Origin: Flavobacteriaceae bacterium
Lineage (GTDB): Bacteria; Bacteroidota; Bacteroidia; Flavobacteriales; Flavobacteriaceae
Length of the DNA: 64,000 bases
Assembly (NCBI GenBank): GCA_947456955.1
Contig: CANGTQ010000010.1
Span: 47,992-111,991, forward strand
Reading direction: 5' to 3'
Below, piece after piece: positions 33,723 to 42,410 of this stretch (its first letter is position 1; the number at the start of each line of letters is the position of its first letter). A program made the translations under genes and the position numbers. A model generated the notes under the pieces. That model did not search any database. It had not been told where the DNA came from and was given only the letters and a program-made list of their open reading frames with translations.

Positions 33723-34336
33723 TGTTCGAGTTTCTATTTGACCAATATAAAAATGCTTCAACAACTCAAATTGTTTTGGAGTTTTTGGCTTTTGTATTTG
33801 GAATAGCAAGCGTTTTTTACGCTAAAAAAGAAAACATACTGGTTTATCCTACGGGACTTGTCACTACGGTTATAACAGTTTATTTGTTGTATCAGGCCAA
33901 ATATTTTGCCGATATGACCATGAATATTTATTATTCAGTAATGAGTGTTTACGGTTGGTATAAATGGGCTTCTAAATCAAATGGACCTGATTTGGAAATA
34001 ACGAGAACCACTCACAGAGAGAAAGTAATTGGTGTTTTATTGTTTATTGCAACTGCACTTATCACTTATTTGGTTTACAAGTTTTTCGATTACAAACTTG
34101 AAATTCCTAATTATATTGATATTTTTACATCCGGTCTTTTTTTTACAGCAATGTGGTATATGGCTTTGAAAAAAATTGAAAATTGGACCTTGTGGATTAT
34201 TGGAGATTGCATAGTTGTTCCGCTATTTGCCTACAGAGGGTTGTGGATGCTTTCATTGCAATATTTAATTTTCACAATTTTAGCAATTATGGCTTATTTA
34301 GAATGGAAGAGAACTTTACAACAAAAGATAATTTAA
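33722..34336 (+). CDS. pnuC: PnuC family vitamin-precursor transporter
   Basis: A 204-residue inner-membrane protein with seven hydrophobic segments. The PnuC signatures are YLLYQAKYFADMTMNIYYS and GWYKW near residue 78, and LWIIGDCIVVPLFAYRGLW near 156. The family moves nicotinamide riboside (PnuC), thiamine (PnuT) or riboflavin (PnuX) by facilitated diffusion. Two genes downstream, a TPP riboswitch governs a TonB-dependent receptor, which raises the chance of PnuT-type thiamine specificity. The start codon overlaps the preceding stop; the gene overlaps the next one by 34 bases. Confidence 0.88.
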   Translation: MFEFLFDQYKNASTTQIVLEFLAFVFGIASVFYAKKENILVYPTGLVTTVITVYLLYQAKYFADMTMNIYYSVMSVYGWYKWASKSNGPDLEITRTTHREKVIGVLLFIATALITYLVYKFFDYKLEIPNYIDIFTSGLFFTAMWYMALKKIENWTLWIIGDCIVVPLFAYRGLWMLSLQYLIFTILAIMAYLEWKRTLQQKII

Positions 34337-35904
34337 TAAAACACTACGGTTTTACCGAAGCAGATTTTGAACAAATAAAGGCTTTGGATATTTCTTTGGA
34401 TAAAATCGAAGGTGAACTTTTGTTGTTCCAATCAGGAATACCAAAAATCACACTCGAAAGACCGGCTACTATTAATGATGGTATCGTAAAATTATCAAAT
34501 GAAGAGTTTCAAAATTTTGCTGACTTTTTTGATGTTAGAAAAGAGAAATTAAAACTCAAAAAATTTGTTCCCGCTTCAGGAGCCGCAACAAGGATGTTTA
34601 AATTTTTAATCGAGTTTCTTATAGATTTTGACCATGAGAATGAATCTATAAATGCTTACATCAACAGAAAAAAAGATAAAAACCTACCAATTTTTCTTGC
34701 CGGAATAGAAAAGTTTCCATTCTATGATGAAATAAAGGCTAAAGTGAAAGAACTTCATGAGGATTATTATTCTTTAGAAAGTCACGATAAAAGTTATAGG
34801 TTTATTAAAACCATGTTATCTTCAGAACATTTTGATTTTGCTAACAAACCAAAAGGGGTTTTAGATTTTCATAAATATGAAACAGAAATAACAAGTCCGA
34901 TAGAAGAGCATCTTAATGAATGTGCTTTTTATGCCAGCTCAAATTCAGTATCGCATTTGCATATCACAGTTTCTGATCATCATGAAGATTTGTTTAAAAC
35001 TATAATTGAACGTGTAAAACAAAAAGTTGAAGAGAAGTCTAAAATTACACTTCATGTCAGTTATTCTTATCAAGACAAAAGCACAGATACGATTGCAGTT
35101 ACTCCAGCAAATGAACCATTTCGTAATGAAAACGGACGACTTATTTTTCGCCCCGGCGGACATGGTTCCCTGATTAATAATTTAAATAATCTTGATGCTG
35201 ACGTGATTTTTATCAAAAATATTGACAATGTAATTCAGAATCACATTCAAGAAATCACATTATATAAAAAAGGATTAGCAGGGGTTTTGATTGATTTGCA
35301 AGAACAAATTTTCAAAATTTTGGAAGCAGTTGAAAATAATGCAATTACCGAGAGTAATATCCCAGTAATAATTGATTTCATGGAGCAAAAATTGAATATT
35401 GATGTTTTGGATGATTTTTATAAATACACCATTGAGAACAAATTAGAGTTTATTAAAAACAAATTAAACCGTCCGATTAGAGTTTGCGGAATGGTCAAAA
35501 ATGAAGGCGAACCTGGTGGCGGGCCTTTTTGGGTCAGAAGTTATAAAGGCAATGTGACATTGCAAATTGTTGAAAGTTCACAGGTAGACGCTCAGAATCG
35601 TGAACAGGCAGAAATTTTGGCAAAAGCCACTCATTTTAATCCGGTGGATTTAGTTTGTGCAACCAAAAACTATCGGAGCGAAAAATTTGATTTAACCCAA
35701 TTTATCGACACCACTAAAGGTTTTATTGTTCATAAAAACAATAAAGGAAAAGACTTAAAAGGCTACGAATTGCCTGGTCTTTGGAATGGAGCCATGGCAA
35801 AGTGGATTACAGTTTTCGTCGAGGTTCCATTAGTTACTTTTAATCCGGTGAAAACAGTAAACGATTTGCTAAAACCTGCACATCAACCCCAAAATGGAAA
35901 CTGA
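34303..35904 (+). CDS. DUF4301 family protein
   Basis: A 533-residue soluble protein of a Bacteroidota family of unknown function. The ATG at 34303 (MEENFTTKDNL) is used because sequence upstream in this frame reads through pnuC's coding part. A conserved KKFVPASGAATRMFKFL stretch near residue 86 recalls sugar-nucleotidyltransferase or UDPGP-type phosphate loops. FRPGGHGSLINNLNNLDADVIF near 285 and KNEGEPGGGPFWVR near 400 also look like nucleotide-sugar binding. A nucleotidyltransferase role is only inferred. It overlaps pnuC and arfB, so translation is likely coupled. Confidence 0.85.
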   Translation: MEENFTTKDNLIKHYGFTEADFEQIKALDISLDKIEGELLLFQSGIPKITLERPATINDGIVKLSNEEFQNFADFFDVRKEKLKLKKFVPASGAATRMFKFLIEFLIDFDHENESINAYINRKKDKNLPIFLAGIEKFPFYDEIKAKVKELHEDYYSLESHDKSYRFIKTMLSSEHFDFANKPKGVLDFHKYETEITSPIEEHLNECAFYASSNSVSHLHITVSDHHEDLFKTIIERVKQKVEEKSKITLHVSYSYQDKSTDTIAVTPANEPFRNENGRLIFRPGGHGSLINNLNNLDADVIFIKNIDNVIQNHIQEITLYKKGLAGVLIDLQEQIFKILEAVENNAITESNIPVIIDFMEQKLNIDVLDDFYKYTIENKLEFIKNKLNRPIRVCGMVKNEGEPGGGPFWVRSYKGNVTLQIVESSQVDAQNREQAEILAKATHFNPVDLVCATKNYRSEKFDLTQFIDTTKGFIVHKNNKGKDLKGYELPGLWNGAMAKWITVFVEVPLVTFNPVKTVNDLLKPAHQPQNGN

Positions 35905-36295
35905 AAAAATCATAACGGAACTAAATTTTAAAGCCGTTAGAAGTTCTGGTGCCGGAGGACAAAATGTAAATAAAGTTTCTTCCAAAGTAGTGTTGACTTT
36001 TGATTTGAATGCTTCTCAAGCGCTTAATGAACAAGAAAAAGCATTCTTGGCAATCAAATTAGCAACCAAATTAACTTCAGAAAATCTGTTAATTTTAAAC
36101 TGTGACGAAGACAGAAGTCAACTTAAGAACAAATCAATCGTCACAAAACGTTTTTTAGAGGTAATCGAAAAAGCATTGATTGTTCCTAAAAAAAGGAAGG
36201 CAACAAAAATTCCAAAAGCCGTTGTAGAAAAACGATTAAAAGACAAATCTTCTATTTCTGAAATTAAAGAAAACAGGAAGAAACCAAAATTGTAA
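35894..36295 (+). CDS. arfB: Alternative ribosome-rescue factor, peptidyl-tRNA hydrolase
   Basis: Releases peptides from ribosomes stalled on mRNAs without stop codons. The catalytic GGQ is in SSGAGGQNVNKVSSK near residue 20, and the class-I release-factor domain occupies residues 1-100. A basic C-terminal tail (KRKATKIPKAVVEKRLKDK) enters the empty mRNA channel in known family members. The 133-residue length fits ArfB, not the full release factors. It overlaps the DUF4301 gene by 11 bases. Confidence 0.93.
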   Translation: METEKIITELNFKAVRSSGAGGQNVNKVSSKVVLTFDLNASQALNEQEKAFLAIKLATKLTSENLLILNCDEDRSQLKNKSIVTKRFLEVIEKALIVPKKRKATKIPKAVVEKRLKDKSSISEIKENRKKPKL

Positions 36296-36348
36296 AATCT
36301 AATAGTCTAAAAATCTAAAAATCTAATATTCTTTTTCTACTTTTGCCA

Positions 36349-36432
36349 TGTCTCAAAAGGGGTGCTCTAAATAACGAGCTGAGATTATACCCAATGAACT
36401 TAGAACAGGTAATGCTGTTTAAGGATTTGACA
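36349..36432 (+). ncRNA. TPP riboswitch (THI element) aptamer
   Basis: The thi-box signatures are visible: ggggtgc, CTGAGA at 36379-36384 and tACCC ending at 36392 (pyrimidine-sensing arm), then GAAC...acaGGTAATGCtg at 36396-36417 (pyrophosphate-sensing arm). Closing helix P1 can form between tgtc (36349-36352) and gaca (36429-36432). It lies 92 bases before the TonB-dependent receptor gene. TPP binding should lower receptor expression, as in other thiamine uptake genes. Confidence 0.93.
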
Positions 36433-36505
36433 AAAAACTAAAGTGCACATTAGTTATAGTCAGGAGTATCATTTAATTTTTAACAAAGAATAATTACCTC
36501 TTTTT

Positions 36506-36526
36506 ATTCGTAACTTTTTTACGAAT
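36506..36526 (+). promoter_or_regulatory. Start-codon-sequestering hairpin of the receptor gene
   Basis: Perfect 8-bp arms attcgtaa (36506-36513) and ttacgaat (36519-36526) with a 5-base loop. The 3' arm contains the first two bases of the ATG at 36525. It may be the output helix of the TPP riboswitch or an independent block on translation. Confidence 0.6.
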
Positions 36527-38699
36527 GGAAAATTTATTTAAACAAACTACAAAGTCAAGGAGATTTTTTTTCTCTATTTTCTTTTCTCTATTTTCTTTTT
36601 TCTCTTTCTCACAAGAAAAAGTGCAGGACACTACCAAAATAAAACAACTAGATGAGGTTTTGGTTTCAGGTGTTAGGGCCGGTAAAAAGAATCCCGTTAC
36701 GTTTACCAATGTGACCAAAGAAGAAATTGCTCCGCGAAATCTAGGGCAGGATATCCCAATATTATTAAATTATTTGCCTTCGGTTGTCACCACAACTGAT
36801 GCCGGAAATGGAGTTGGTTACACTTATATACGTGTTCGTGGTGCTGATGGCTCAAGGATTAATGTAACTCTCAACGGAATTCCGTTTAATGATAGCGAAA
36901 GTCAGGGAACTTTTTTTGTGAACTTGCCCGATTTTGCTTCATCATTAGAAAGTGTTCAATTGCAGCGCGGCGTTGGAACTTCAACTAATGGTGCCGGAGC
37001 TTTTGGTGCAAGTTTAAACATGCAGACAAAGTCATTTCAGGAAGAAGCTTATGCTGAAATTGCCAATTCTGCAGGAAGTTTTGGCACGCGAAAACACACA
37101 TTAGCTTTTGGTACAGGATTGCACAATAATTTTGAAATGAATGCACGCTTGTCAAATATTGCCTCAGATGGGTTTATTGATCGAGCTTCTTCTAAGATGT
37201 TTGGCTACTTTTTTAATGCCAACTATATTACCCAAAAAAGTCAAATTAAATTCTTAGCTTTTGGTGGAAAAGAAAAAACCTATCAGGCTTGGTATGGTCT
37301 CGAAGATCCGGAAAAGTTAGAAAATGACCGAACCTATAATGTTGCCGGAATGTATACCGATGAGTTCGGTAACACCCAATTCTATGATGATGAAACCGAT
37401 AATTATTGGCAACATCATTTCCAATTGCATTGGTCCGAAAAGTGGTCCGAAAAGTGGACCTCCAACATAGCACTTCATTATACTTTAGGGAAAGGGTATT
37501 TTGAACAATACCGAGAAGATGAAACATTGGCGGACTATAATTTGCCTGATTTTAATGGAAATTTTACTTCTGATTTAGTTCGAAAACGATGGCTTGATAA
37601 TGATTTTTTTGGGACAACTTTCTCGTTAAATTATAGAACACCAAAAACAGATATTTTGTTTGGTGGTGCTGTCAACAGATATTTAGGAAAGCATTTTGGA
37701 GAAGTAGTCTGGACACAATTTTATACTCCCAATACCAATAAGTATTATGACAATATTGGAAACAAAGATGATGTAAATTTCTATGTAAAAGCGTCACAAA
37801 CATTTGGAAAAATAAACTTCTTTGCTGATTTACAATACCGAATGGTTTTTTATGAAGCTACCAGTTTTCGTTTTGATAATGTAAACGATACGTTTCTATT
37901 TTTCAATCCTAAATTAGGCGCGAATTATCAATTGAATTCTAATAATGCGATTTATGCCTATGCCGGAATTGCCAATAAAGAACCAAGGCGTGATGATTAT
38001 GAAAATGGCAGTATAAAGCCGGAGCGTTTATTTGACTATGAATTGGGGTGGAAATACAATGCTAAAAATCTAACTGTAAATGCTAATGCTTTTTACATGA
38101 ACTACAAAGATCAGTTGGTTTTAACCGGTGCATTAAACGATGTAGGTTCGCCAATATTTACTAATAGCGGAAATAGCTATCGTTACGGTATTGAAATTGA
38201 ATCGGTATTCAAATTAAACAATAAGCTGACTTTTCAGCCGAACATTACTTTGAGTCAGAATAAAAATAGGGATTTCTATTTTCAGCGAGATGGTGTTTTA
38301 CAGAATCTGGGAAATACAAATATTGCTTTTTCACCTGATATTGTTTTCGGAAACGCCACAACGTATTCGCCTATAAATAATCTGAATCTCACCGTGTTGA
38401 ATAAATTTGTTGGAAGACAATTTATGGGCAACATTGATTCAGAAAAATCAATATTAAAAGCCTATAACGTTCACGATTTGAATATTACCTATTTATGGAA
38501 TATCAATAAAGGAATTAAATCTATTCTCTTTTCAGGATTGGTGAACAATATATTTGATTATAAATATGAATCTAACGGCTATTTTTATACGTACGATGAT
38601 GATTTTTCAACACCTGGAGTTATAACAACTATTGAAGGAGCAGGATATTTTCCACAAGCCGGAATTAATTTTTTAGCTGGTGCAACACTTAAGTTTTAA
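36525..38699 (+). CDS. TonB-dependent receptor, probable thiamine (or precursor) uptake
   Basis: A 724-residue outer-membrane receptor. The signal peptide ends near FFSFSQ, a TonB-box-like LDEVLVSG lies near residue 42, a plug domain covers about 55-165 (YIRVRGADGSRINVTLNGIPFND style), and the barrel follows, ending ...AGATLKF. It has no N-terminal carboxypeptidase-regulatory domain and no SusD partner, so it is a simple small-nutrient receptor. The TPP riboswitch directly upstream points to thiamine or a related vitamer as substrate. Confidence 0.9.
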   Translation: MENLFKQTTKSRRFFFSIFFSLFSFFSFSQEKVQDTTKIKQLDEVLVSGVRAGKKNPVTFTNVTKEEIAPRNLGQDIPILLNYLPSVVTTTDAGNGVGYTYIRVRGADGSRINVTLNGIPFNDSESQGTFFVNLPDFASSLESVQLQRGVGTSTNGAGAFGASLNMQTKSFQEEAYAEIANSAGSFGTRKHTLAFGTGLHNNFEMNARLSNIASDGFIDRASSKMFGYFFNANYITQKSQIKFLAFGGKEKTYQAWYGLEDPEKLENDRTYNVAGMYTDEFGNTQFYDDETDNYWQHHFQLHWSEKWSEKWTSNIALHYTLGKGYFEQYREDETLADYNLPDFNGNFTSDLVRKRWLDNDFFGTTFSLNYRTPKTDILFGGAVNRYLGKHFGEVVWTQFYTPNTNKYYDNIGNKDDVNFYVKASQTFGKINFFADLQYRMVFYEATSFRFDNVNDTFLFFNPKLGANYQLNSNNAIYAYAGIANKEPRRDDYENGSIKPERLFDYELGWKYNAKNLTVNANAFYMNYKDQLVLTGALNDVGSPIFTNSGNSYRYGIEIESVFKLNNKLTFQPNITLSQNKNRDFYFQRDGVLQNLGNTNIAFSPDIVFGNATTYSPINNLNLTVLNKFVGRQFMGNIDSEKSILKAYNVHDLNITYLWNINKGIKSILFSGLVNNIFDYKYESNGYFYTYDDDFSTPGVITTIEGAGYFPQAGINFLAGATLKF

Positions 38700-38701
38700 A
38701 A

Positions 38702-38743
38702 GCAAAAAGTCCTCTCGTTTTTTTATAATGAGAGGACTTTTTG
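38702..38743. terminator. Bidirectional terminator after receptor gene
   Basis: Long arms aaaaagtcctctc (38704-38716) and gagaggacttttt (38730-38742) serve the receptor gene and the convergent lipoprotein gene. Confidence 0.9.
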
Positions 38744-39172
38744 TTAATTGGTAACGTATAAATAACCGCCACTAACTTGTACACGATATTGTTTCATTGG
38801 ATAAGGTTGTCCCGGAGATTGTCCTGAAAATAAATTATAAGTAGTATTATCACAAGTACATTTTGCTTCTATACCTGTTATAGTCATTGGTGAGTTACAA
38901 CTGGAAAATGGTTGATTAGGGCAAGCCAAATCGAAAGCAATAAATCCGCTGCCGGTATTAAACACCACAATTCCTCGCGCACCTGAAGCCGCAGAATAAT
39001 CAACAATATGATTGCTTGGAAACTGCAAATTACTATAAGCGGGCAAGCTCAAATTGATTTGTAAATTAACCTGATAATTTGGAATATTTGGATTGTTATT
39101 ATTAATGCTTCCGCTATCGCAACTAAATACAAAAGTCATAAATAATAATAAGATGTATTTTTTTTTACTCAT
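38744..39172 (-). CDS. Lipoprotein with degenerate Rieske-like domain
   Basis: 142 residues from the ATG at 39170-39172. The signal MSKKKYILLLFMTFVFSCDSG ends in a lipobox Cys at residue 18. The C-terminal half has the layout of a Rieske [2Fe-2S] domain: FIAFDLACPNQ, then CTCDNTTYNLFSGQSPGQPY, then YRVQVSGGYLYV. In true Rieske proteins the two loops read CxH and CxxH; here the His positions are Asn and Asp. An iron-sulfur cluster is therefore unlikely. An earlier in-frame ATG at 39247 lies inside a repeat-like stretch and is rejected. Confidence 0.72.
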   Translation of the reverse strand: MSKKKYILLLFMTFVFSCDSGSINNNNPNIPNYQVNLQINLSLPAYSNLQFPSNHIVDYSAASGARGIVVFNTGSGFIAFDLACPNQPFSSCNSPMTITGIEAKCTCDNTTYNLFSGQSPGQPYPMKQYRVQVSGGYLYVTN

Positions 39173-39198
39173 GTGTAGTAGTTTGTTATTTTGGAATT

Positions 39199-39238
39199 CG
39201 AGACCCGAACCTAAAAGGCGAGCTGACGCAGTAAACTT
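39199..39238. repeat. Possible cccga-type repeat remnant
   Basis: cgagacccgaacctaaaagg then cgagctgacgcagtaaac resembles the start and middle of the 20501-20597 repeat. The match is weak. Confidence 0.3.
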
Positions 39239-39324
39239 CGATTTCATATTATTTTTTTTAAAATACTATAGCAAAACAAATTTAAATTAATTAACTTTGA
39301 CAGGCGTTACAAAACGTAAACAAA

Positions 39325-39386
39325 TTTGAAGTAAATTTAAAATAATATCTTTGCAAAAAGAAATCCCGTTGCGATGGGATTTTTTC
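39325..39386 (+). promoter_or_regulatory. greA promoter with transcript-initial hairpin
   Basis: TTTG (39325-39328) and TAtcTTTG (39346-39353) are 17 bases apart. The hairpin aaatccc (39361-39367)/gggattt (39376-39382) plus a T run follows at once, 23 bases before the ATG. It could attenuate transcription or protect the 5' end. Confidence 0.7.
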
Positions 39387-39408
39387 TATTTATATAAAAG
39401 AGGAAATC

Positions 39409-39885
39409 ATGAGTACAGTATCATATTACACAGCTGAAGGATTAAAAAAATTAAGAGAGGAATTAGACCATTTAAAAAGCATTGAAAGACCTAAAGCTTC
39501 ACAAGCTATTGCGGAAGCTAGAGATAAAGGTGACTTGTCTGAAAATGCAGAATATGACGCGGCAAAAGAAGCCCAAGGAATGCTGGAAATGAGAATTGCT
39601 AAACTTGAAGAAGTGCATTCAAACGCCCGACTGATAGACGAAACAAATCTTGATGTTTCAAAAGTATTGGTTTTATCTAATGTAAAAATTAAAAACCAAG
39701 CCAATGGGATGGAGTTAAAATATACATTGGTTGCTGAGAGTGAAGCCGATTTAAAGTCGGGAAAAATTTCTGTCACTTCTCCAATTGGTAAAGGATTACT
39801 AGGAAAATCTGTTGGGCAAATAGCTGAAATTACGGTTCCAAATGGAAAATTAATCTTTGAAGTTCTGGAAATTTCAAGAGACTAA
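39409..39885 (+). CDS. greA: Transcription elongation factor GreA
   Basis: Rescues backtracked RNA polymerase by stimulating transcript cleavage. The N-terminal coiled coil (residues 1-75) carries the acidic tip DKGDLSENAEYDAAKEAQG near residue 42. The C-terminal FKBP-like domain has SPIGKGLLGKSVGQIAEITVP near 125. The 158-residue length is standard. The HIT-protein gene begins two bases after its stop, so the two share a transcript. Confidence 0.97.
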   Translation: MSTVSYYTAEGLKKLREELDHLKSIERPKASQAIAEARDKGDLSENAEYDAAKEAQGMLEMRIAKLEEVHSNARLIDETNLDVSKVLVLSNVKIKNQANGMELKYTLVAESEADLKSGKISVTSPIGKGLLGKSVGQIAEITVPNGKLIFEVLEISRD

Positions 39886-39887
39886 AA

Positions 39888-40277
39888 ATGAGTTCAATAT
39901 TTACAAAAATAGTTAACGGAGAGATTCCTTGTTATAGAATAGCGGAGGATGAAAATTATTTGGCTTTTTTAGATGTAAATCCAAATGCAACAGGACACAC
40001 GCTTTGTATTCCAAAACAAGAAATCAACAAGATTTTTGATATGGAGGAGGATTTGTATTTAGGCTTAATGAAATTTTCTAGAAAAGTAGCTAAAGCCGTT
40101 GAAAAAACTGTTCCTTGCAAAAGAATAGGGTTAGCGGTAGTTGGCCTTGAAGTTCCACATACGCACGTTCATTTGATTCCGCTTCACGATATGGATGATA
40201 TGCGTTTTCAAAGAAAAGTATCGTTAACCAAGGAAGAATTTGAGGAGTTAACCAAAGCGATTCAAAGTAATTTGTAA
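39888..40277 (+). CDS. HIT family protein
   Basis: Histidine-triad nucleotide hydrolase or transferase. The catalytic triad motif HxHxH is HTHVHLIPL near residue 96, and ARxxPGHTL-like NPNATGHTLCIPK near 35 marks the nucleotide site. At 129 residues it belongs to the Hint branch, which splits AMP from phosphoramidates. The physiological substrate is not known. Located between greA and a converging histidine kinase. Confidence 0.92.
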   Translation: MSSIFTKIVNGEIPCYRIAEDENYLAFLDVNPNATGHTLCIPKQEINKIFDMEEDLYLGLMKFSRKVAKAVEKTVPCKRIGLAVVGLEVPHTHVHLIPLHDMDDMRFQRKVSLTKEEFEELTKAIQSNL

Positions 40278-40280
40278 AAC

Positions 40281-40311
40281 TAAATTCTCGATTTATCGAG
40301 ATTTTTTTTAT
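40281..40311. terminator. Terminator between HIT and histidine kinase genes
   Basis: The hairpin tctcga-ttta-tcgaga at 40286-40301 is followed by a T8 run. It serves the plus-strand operon; the minus strand has a shorter T tract. Confidence 0.75.
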
Positions 40312-41456
40312 CCCTTTTTAAAAGAAACCTGCATTGTTGTTCCTTTTCCAATTTCAGAATGTAAGACTTTTATTTTCCCTTTGTGGTATTCTTCAACGAT
40401 ACGTTTGGTCAAAGACAAGCCCAATCCCCAACCTCTTTTTTTGGTAGTAAAGCCGGGTTCAAAAATGCTGTTGAATTGTTTTTTCGGAATTCCGCTTCCG
40501 GTATCGGTAACTAAAATTTTGACCAAATTATTGTCATTCTCAATCACTACCGAAATTTTGCCTTTACCCTTCATGGCATCGATAGCATTCTTCACTAAAT
40601 TTTCAACCGTCCAACTGTGAAGTGCCGGATTTAGAGAAACCATAATAGGTTTTTTAGGCGCTTTAAAAGAAAACTCCACTTGTTTTGAAAACCTTGATCT
40701 CAGATAATCAAAAGATTGTTCCGTTTCTTCAATAATATTCAGACGTTCCAAAACAGGTTCAGAGCCAATTTTTGAAAATCGGTCCGTAATAGTTTGCAAT
40801 CGGTTGATGTCTTTTTCAATTTCTGCAATAGTTGTTTCATCTACATTATCTGCTTTCATTATTTCCAGCCAACCTATTAAAGAGGATAATGGTGTGCCAA
40901 TTTGGTGCGCCGTTTCTTTCGCCATTCCAGCCCAAAGTTTGTTTTGAGTGGCCATTTTGGTACTACGATAAAAGTTGTATACTAAAGCGCCGAAAAGGAA
41001 AATAATCAATAGTAACGCAATCGGGTAATATTTCAGTTTGTTGAGCAACGAAGAGTTCCCATAGTATAAATATTGTACTTGTCCAGGACCTATTTTTATG
41101 ATAATGGGATCATTTTGTTTTTTTAATTTATCTAAAAAATCAGCTAGTTTAGTCTTGTCCTTTACAATATTTTCATCAATATTGGTAGTGTTAATAATAC
41201 TATTGTTTTCGGTTAAAATCACTGGAATAGTTTTGTTATTACTTATTACTTGTCTCGGAAGTTCAACATCATCTTGTAAAGGATCAGCGTTGAGTAAAGT
41301 TTTTAAACTTTCTGCCCAAACTTCCATTTTAACACGTTCGTCGTTTTTGAAGATTTGAAAAAAAGTATAGGTATTCCACATTATTAAAGTCACAATGACA
41401 AAGGAAGTCATAATGATAATCCAACGGGTAAGGTTTCGTTTTTCGGAAAACAGCAT
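40308..41456 (-). CDS. Sensor histidine kinase (orphan)
   Basis: 382 residues. Two membrane segments (about 13-33 and 140-162) enclose a periplasmic sensor of about 105 residues. A short linker replaces a clear HAMP domain. The phosphoacceptor box reads KETAHQIGTPLSSLIGWLEI near residue 186, a HQIGTPL variant of HELRTPL. N-box VENLVKNAIDAM and G-boxes DTGSGIPK and GWGLGLSL are intact. No response regulator gene is adjacent, so its partner lies elsewhere. Confidence 0.92.
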   Translation of the reverse strand: MLFSEKRNLTRWIIIMTSFVIVTLIMWNTYTFFQIFKNDERVKMEVWAESLKTLLNADPLQDDVELPRQVISNNKTIPVILTENNSIINTTNIDENIVKDKTKLADFLDKLKKQNDPIIIKIGPGQVQYLYYGNSSLLNKLKYYPIALLLIIFLFGALVYNFYRSTKMATQNKLWAGMAKETAHQIGTPLSSLIGWLEIMKADNVDETTIAEIEKDINRLQTITDRFSKIGSEPVLERLNIIEETEQSFDYLRSRFSKQVEFSFKAPKKPIMVSLNPALHSWTVENLVKNAIDAMKGKGKISVVIENDNNLVKILVTDTGSGIPKKQFNSIFEPGFTTKKRGWGLGLSLTKRIVEEYHKGKIKVLHSEIGKGTTMQVSFKKG

Positions 41457-41532
41457 TGAAAAATTTTTTATAAATATAATTAAAAGTATTAAAGATTAAA
41501 CTTATTACATTTGTAAAAAACAACAAAACACG

Positions 41533-42408
41533 ATGCTCAGTTTCGAACCACACACACTTTCTCCGGCACAGTTACAAGGCTATTTGCAAAGTGCGGTAGC
41601 ACCAAGACCAATTGCTTTTGCCAGTACAGTAGACATGAATGGAAAGCCTAATTTGTCGCCGTTTAGTTTCTTTAATGTTTTTAGTTCTAATCCGCCAATT
41701 TTGGTTTTTTCACCCGCACGTCGCGTTCGAAATAACACCACAAAACATACACTCGAAAACTGTGAAGCTACTAAAGAAGTAGTTATTAATGTGGTGAATT
41801 ATGGTATAGTACAGCAAGCATCATTATCGAGCACAGAATATCCGGAAGGTGTAAATGAATTTTTGAAATCGGGATTAACAATGTTGCCTTCTGATATGGT
41901 AAAGCCTTATCGCGTTGCCGAAAGTCCGGTGCAGATGGAATGTAAAGTCAACGAAATTATTGCTTTGGGGAATCAAGGTGGTGCCGGAAATTTGATTATT
42001 TGCGAAGTAGTTAAAATCCACATTCACGAAAACATATTGGATGAAAAAAATATGATAGACCAACACAAAATTGATTTGGTTTCCCGTCTTGGCGGTAATT
42101 GGTATTCTCGTTCCAATCAAGGTTTGTTTGAAGTTGAAAAACCATTGACAACATTAGGAATAGGAGTAGATGAAATTCCGGATTTTATCAAAAAAAGTAC
42201 TGTTTTTGACGGTAACGATTTGGGGAAACTAGGTAATATAGAAGGATTGCCAACACAAGAAGAAATTACTATATTTGTAAAGCAAAATTTTGCTGTTAAA
42301 GGTGTTTTGAGTTCTGATGATGAAATGAAAATCCACCAAAAAGCAAAAGAATATTTGAATAATAATGACGCGCTTTCGGCTTGGAAAGTGCTTTTAGCAA
42401 AAAAATAA
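41533..42408 (+). CDS. Flavin reductase family (DIM6/NTAB-like) protein
   Basis: A 291-residue FMN-binding split-barrel protein. PRPIAFASTVDMNGKPNLSPFSFFN near residue 24 is the flavin-binding signature. The C-terminal extension of about 70 residues beyond the barrel is usual for the longer bacterial members. Reaction and partner are not known; such proteins use NAD(P)H to reduce flavin or bind flavin as a cofactor. It ends two bases before the DUF3127 gene. Confidence 0.88.
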   Translation: MLSFEPHTLSPAQLQGYLQSAVAPRPIAFASTVDMNGKPNLSPFSFFNVFSSNPPILVFSPARRVRNNTTKHTLENCEATKEVVINVVNYGIVQQASLSSTEYPEGVNEFLKSGLTMLPSDMVKPYRVAESPVQMECKVNEIIALGNQGGAGNLIICEVVKIHIHENILDEKNMIDQHKIDLVSRLGGNWYSRSNQGLFEVEKPLTTLGIGVDEIPDFIKKSTVFDGNDLGKLGNIEGLPTQEEITIFVKQNFAVKGVLSSDDEMKIHQKAKEYLNNNDALSAWKVLLAKK

Positions 42409-42410
42409 TT

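Noticed and set aside
34183..34302. Longer start for the DUF4301 protein
   Set aside because: This part is out-of-frame sequence of pnuC; the ATG at 34303 begins the conserved protein.
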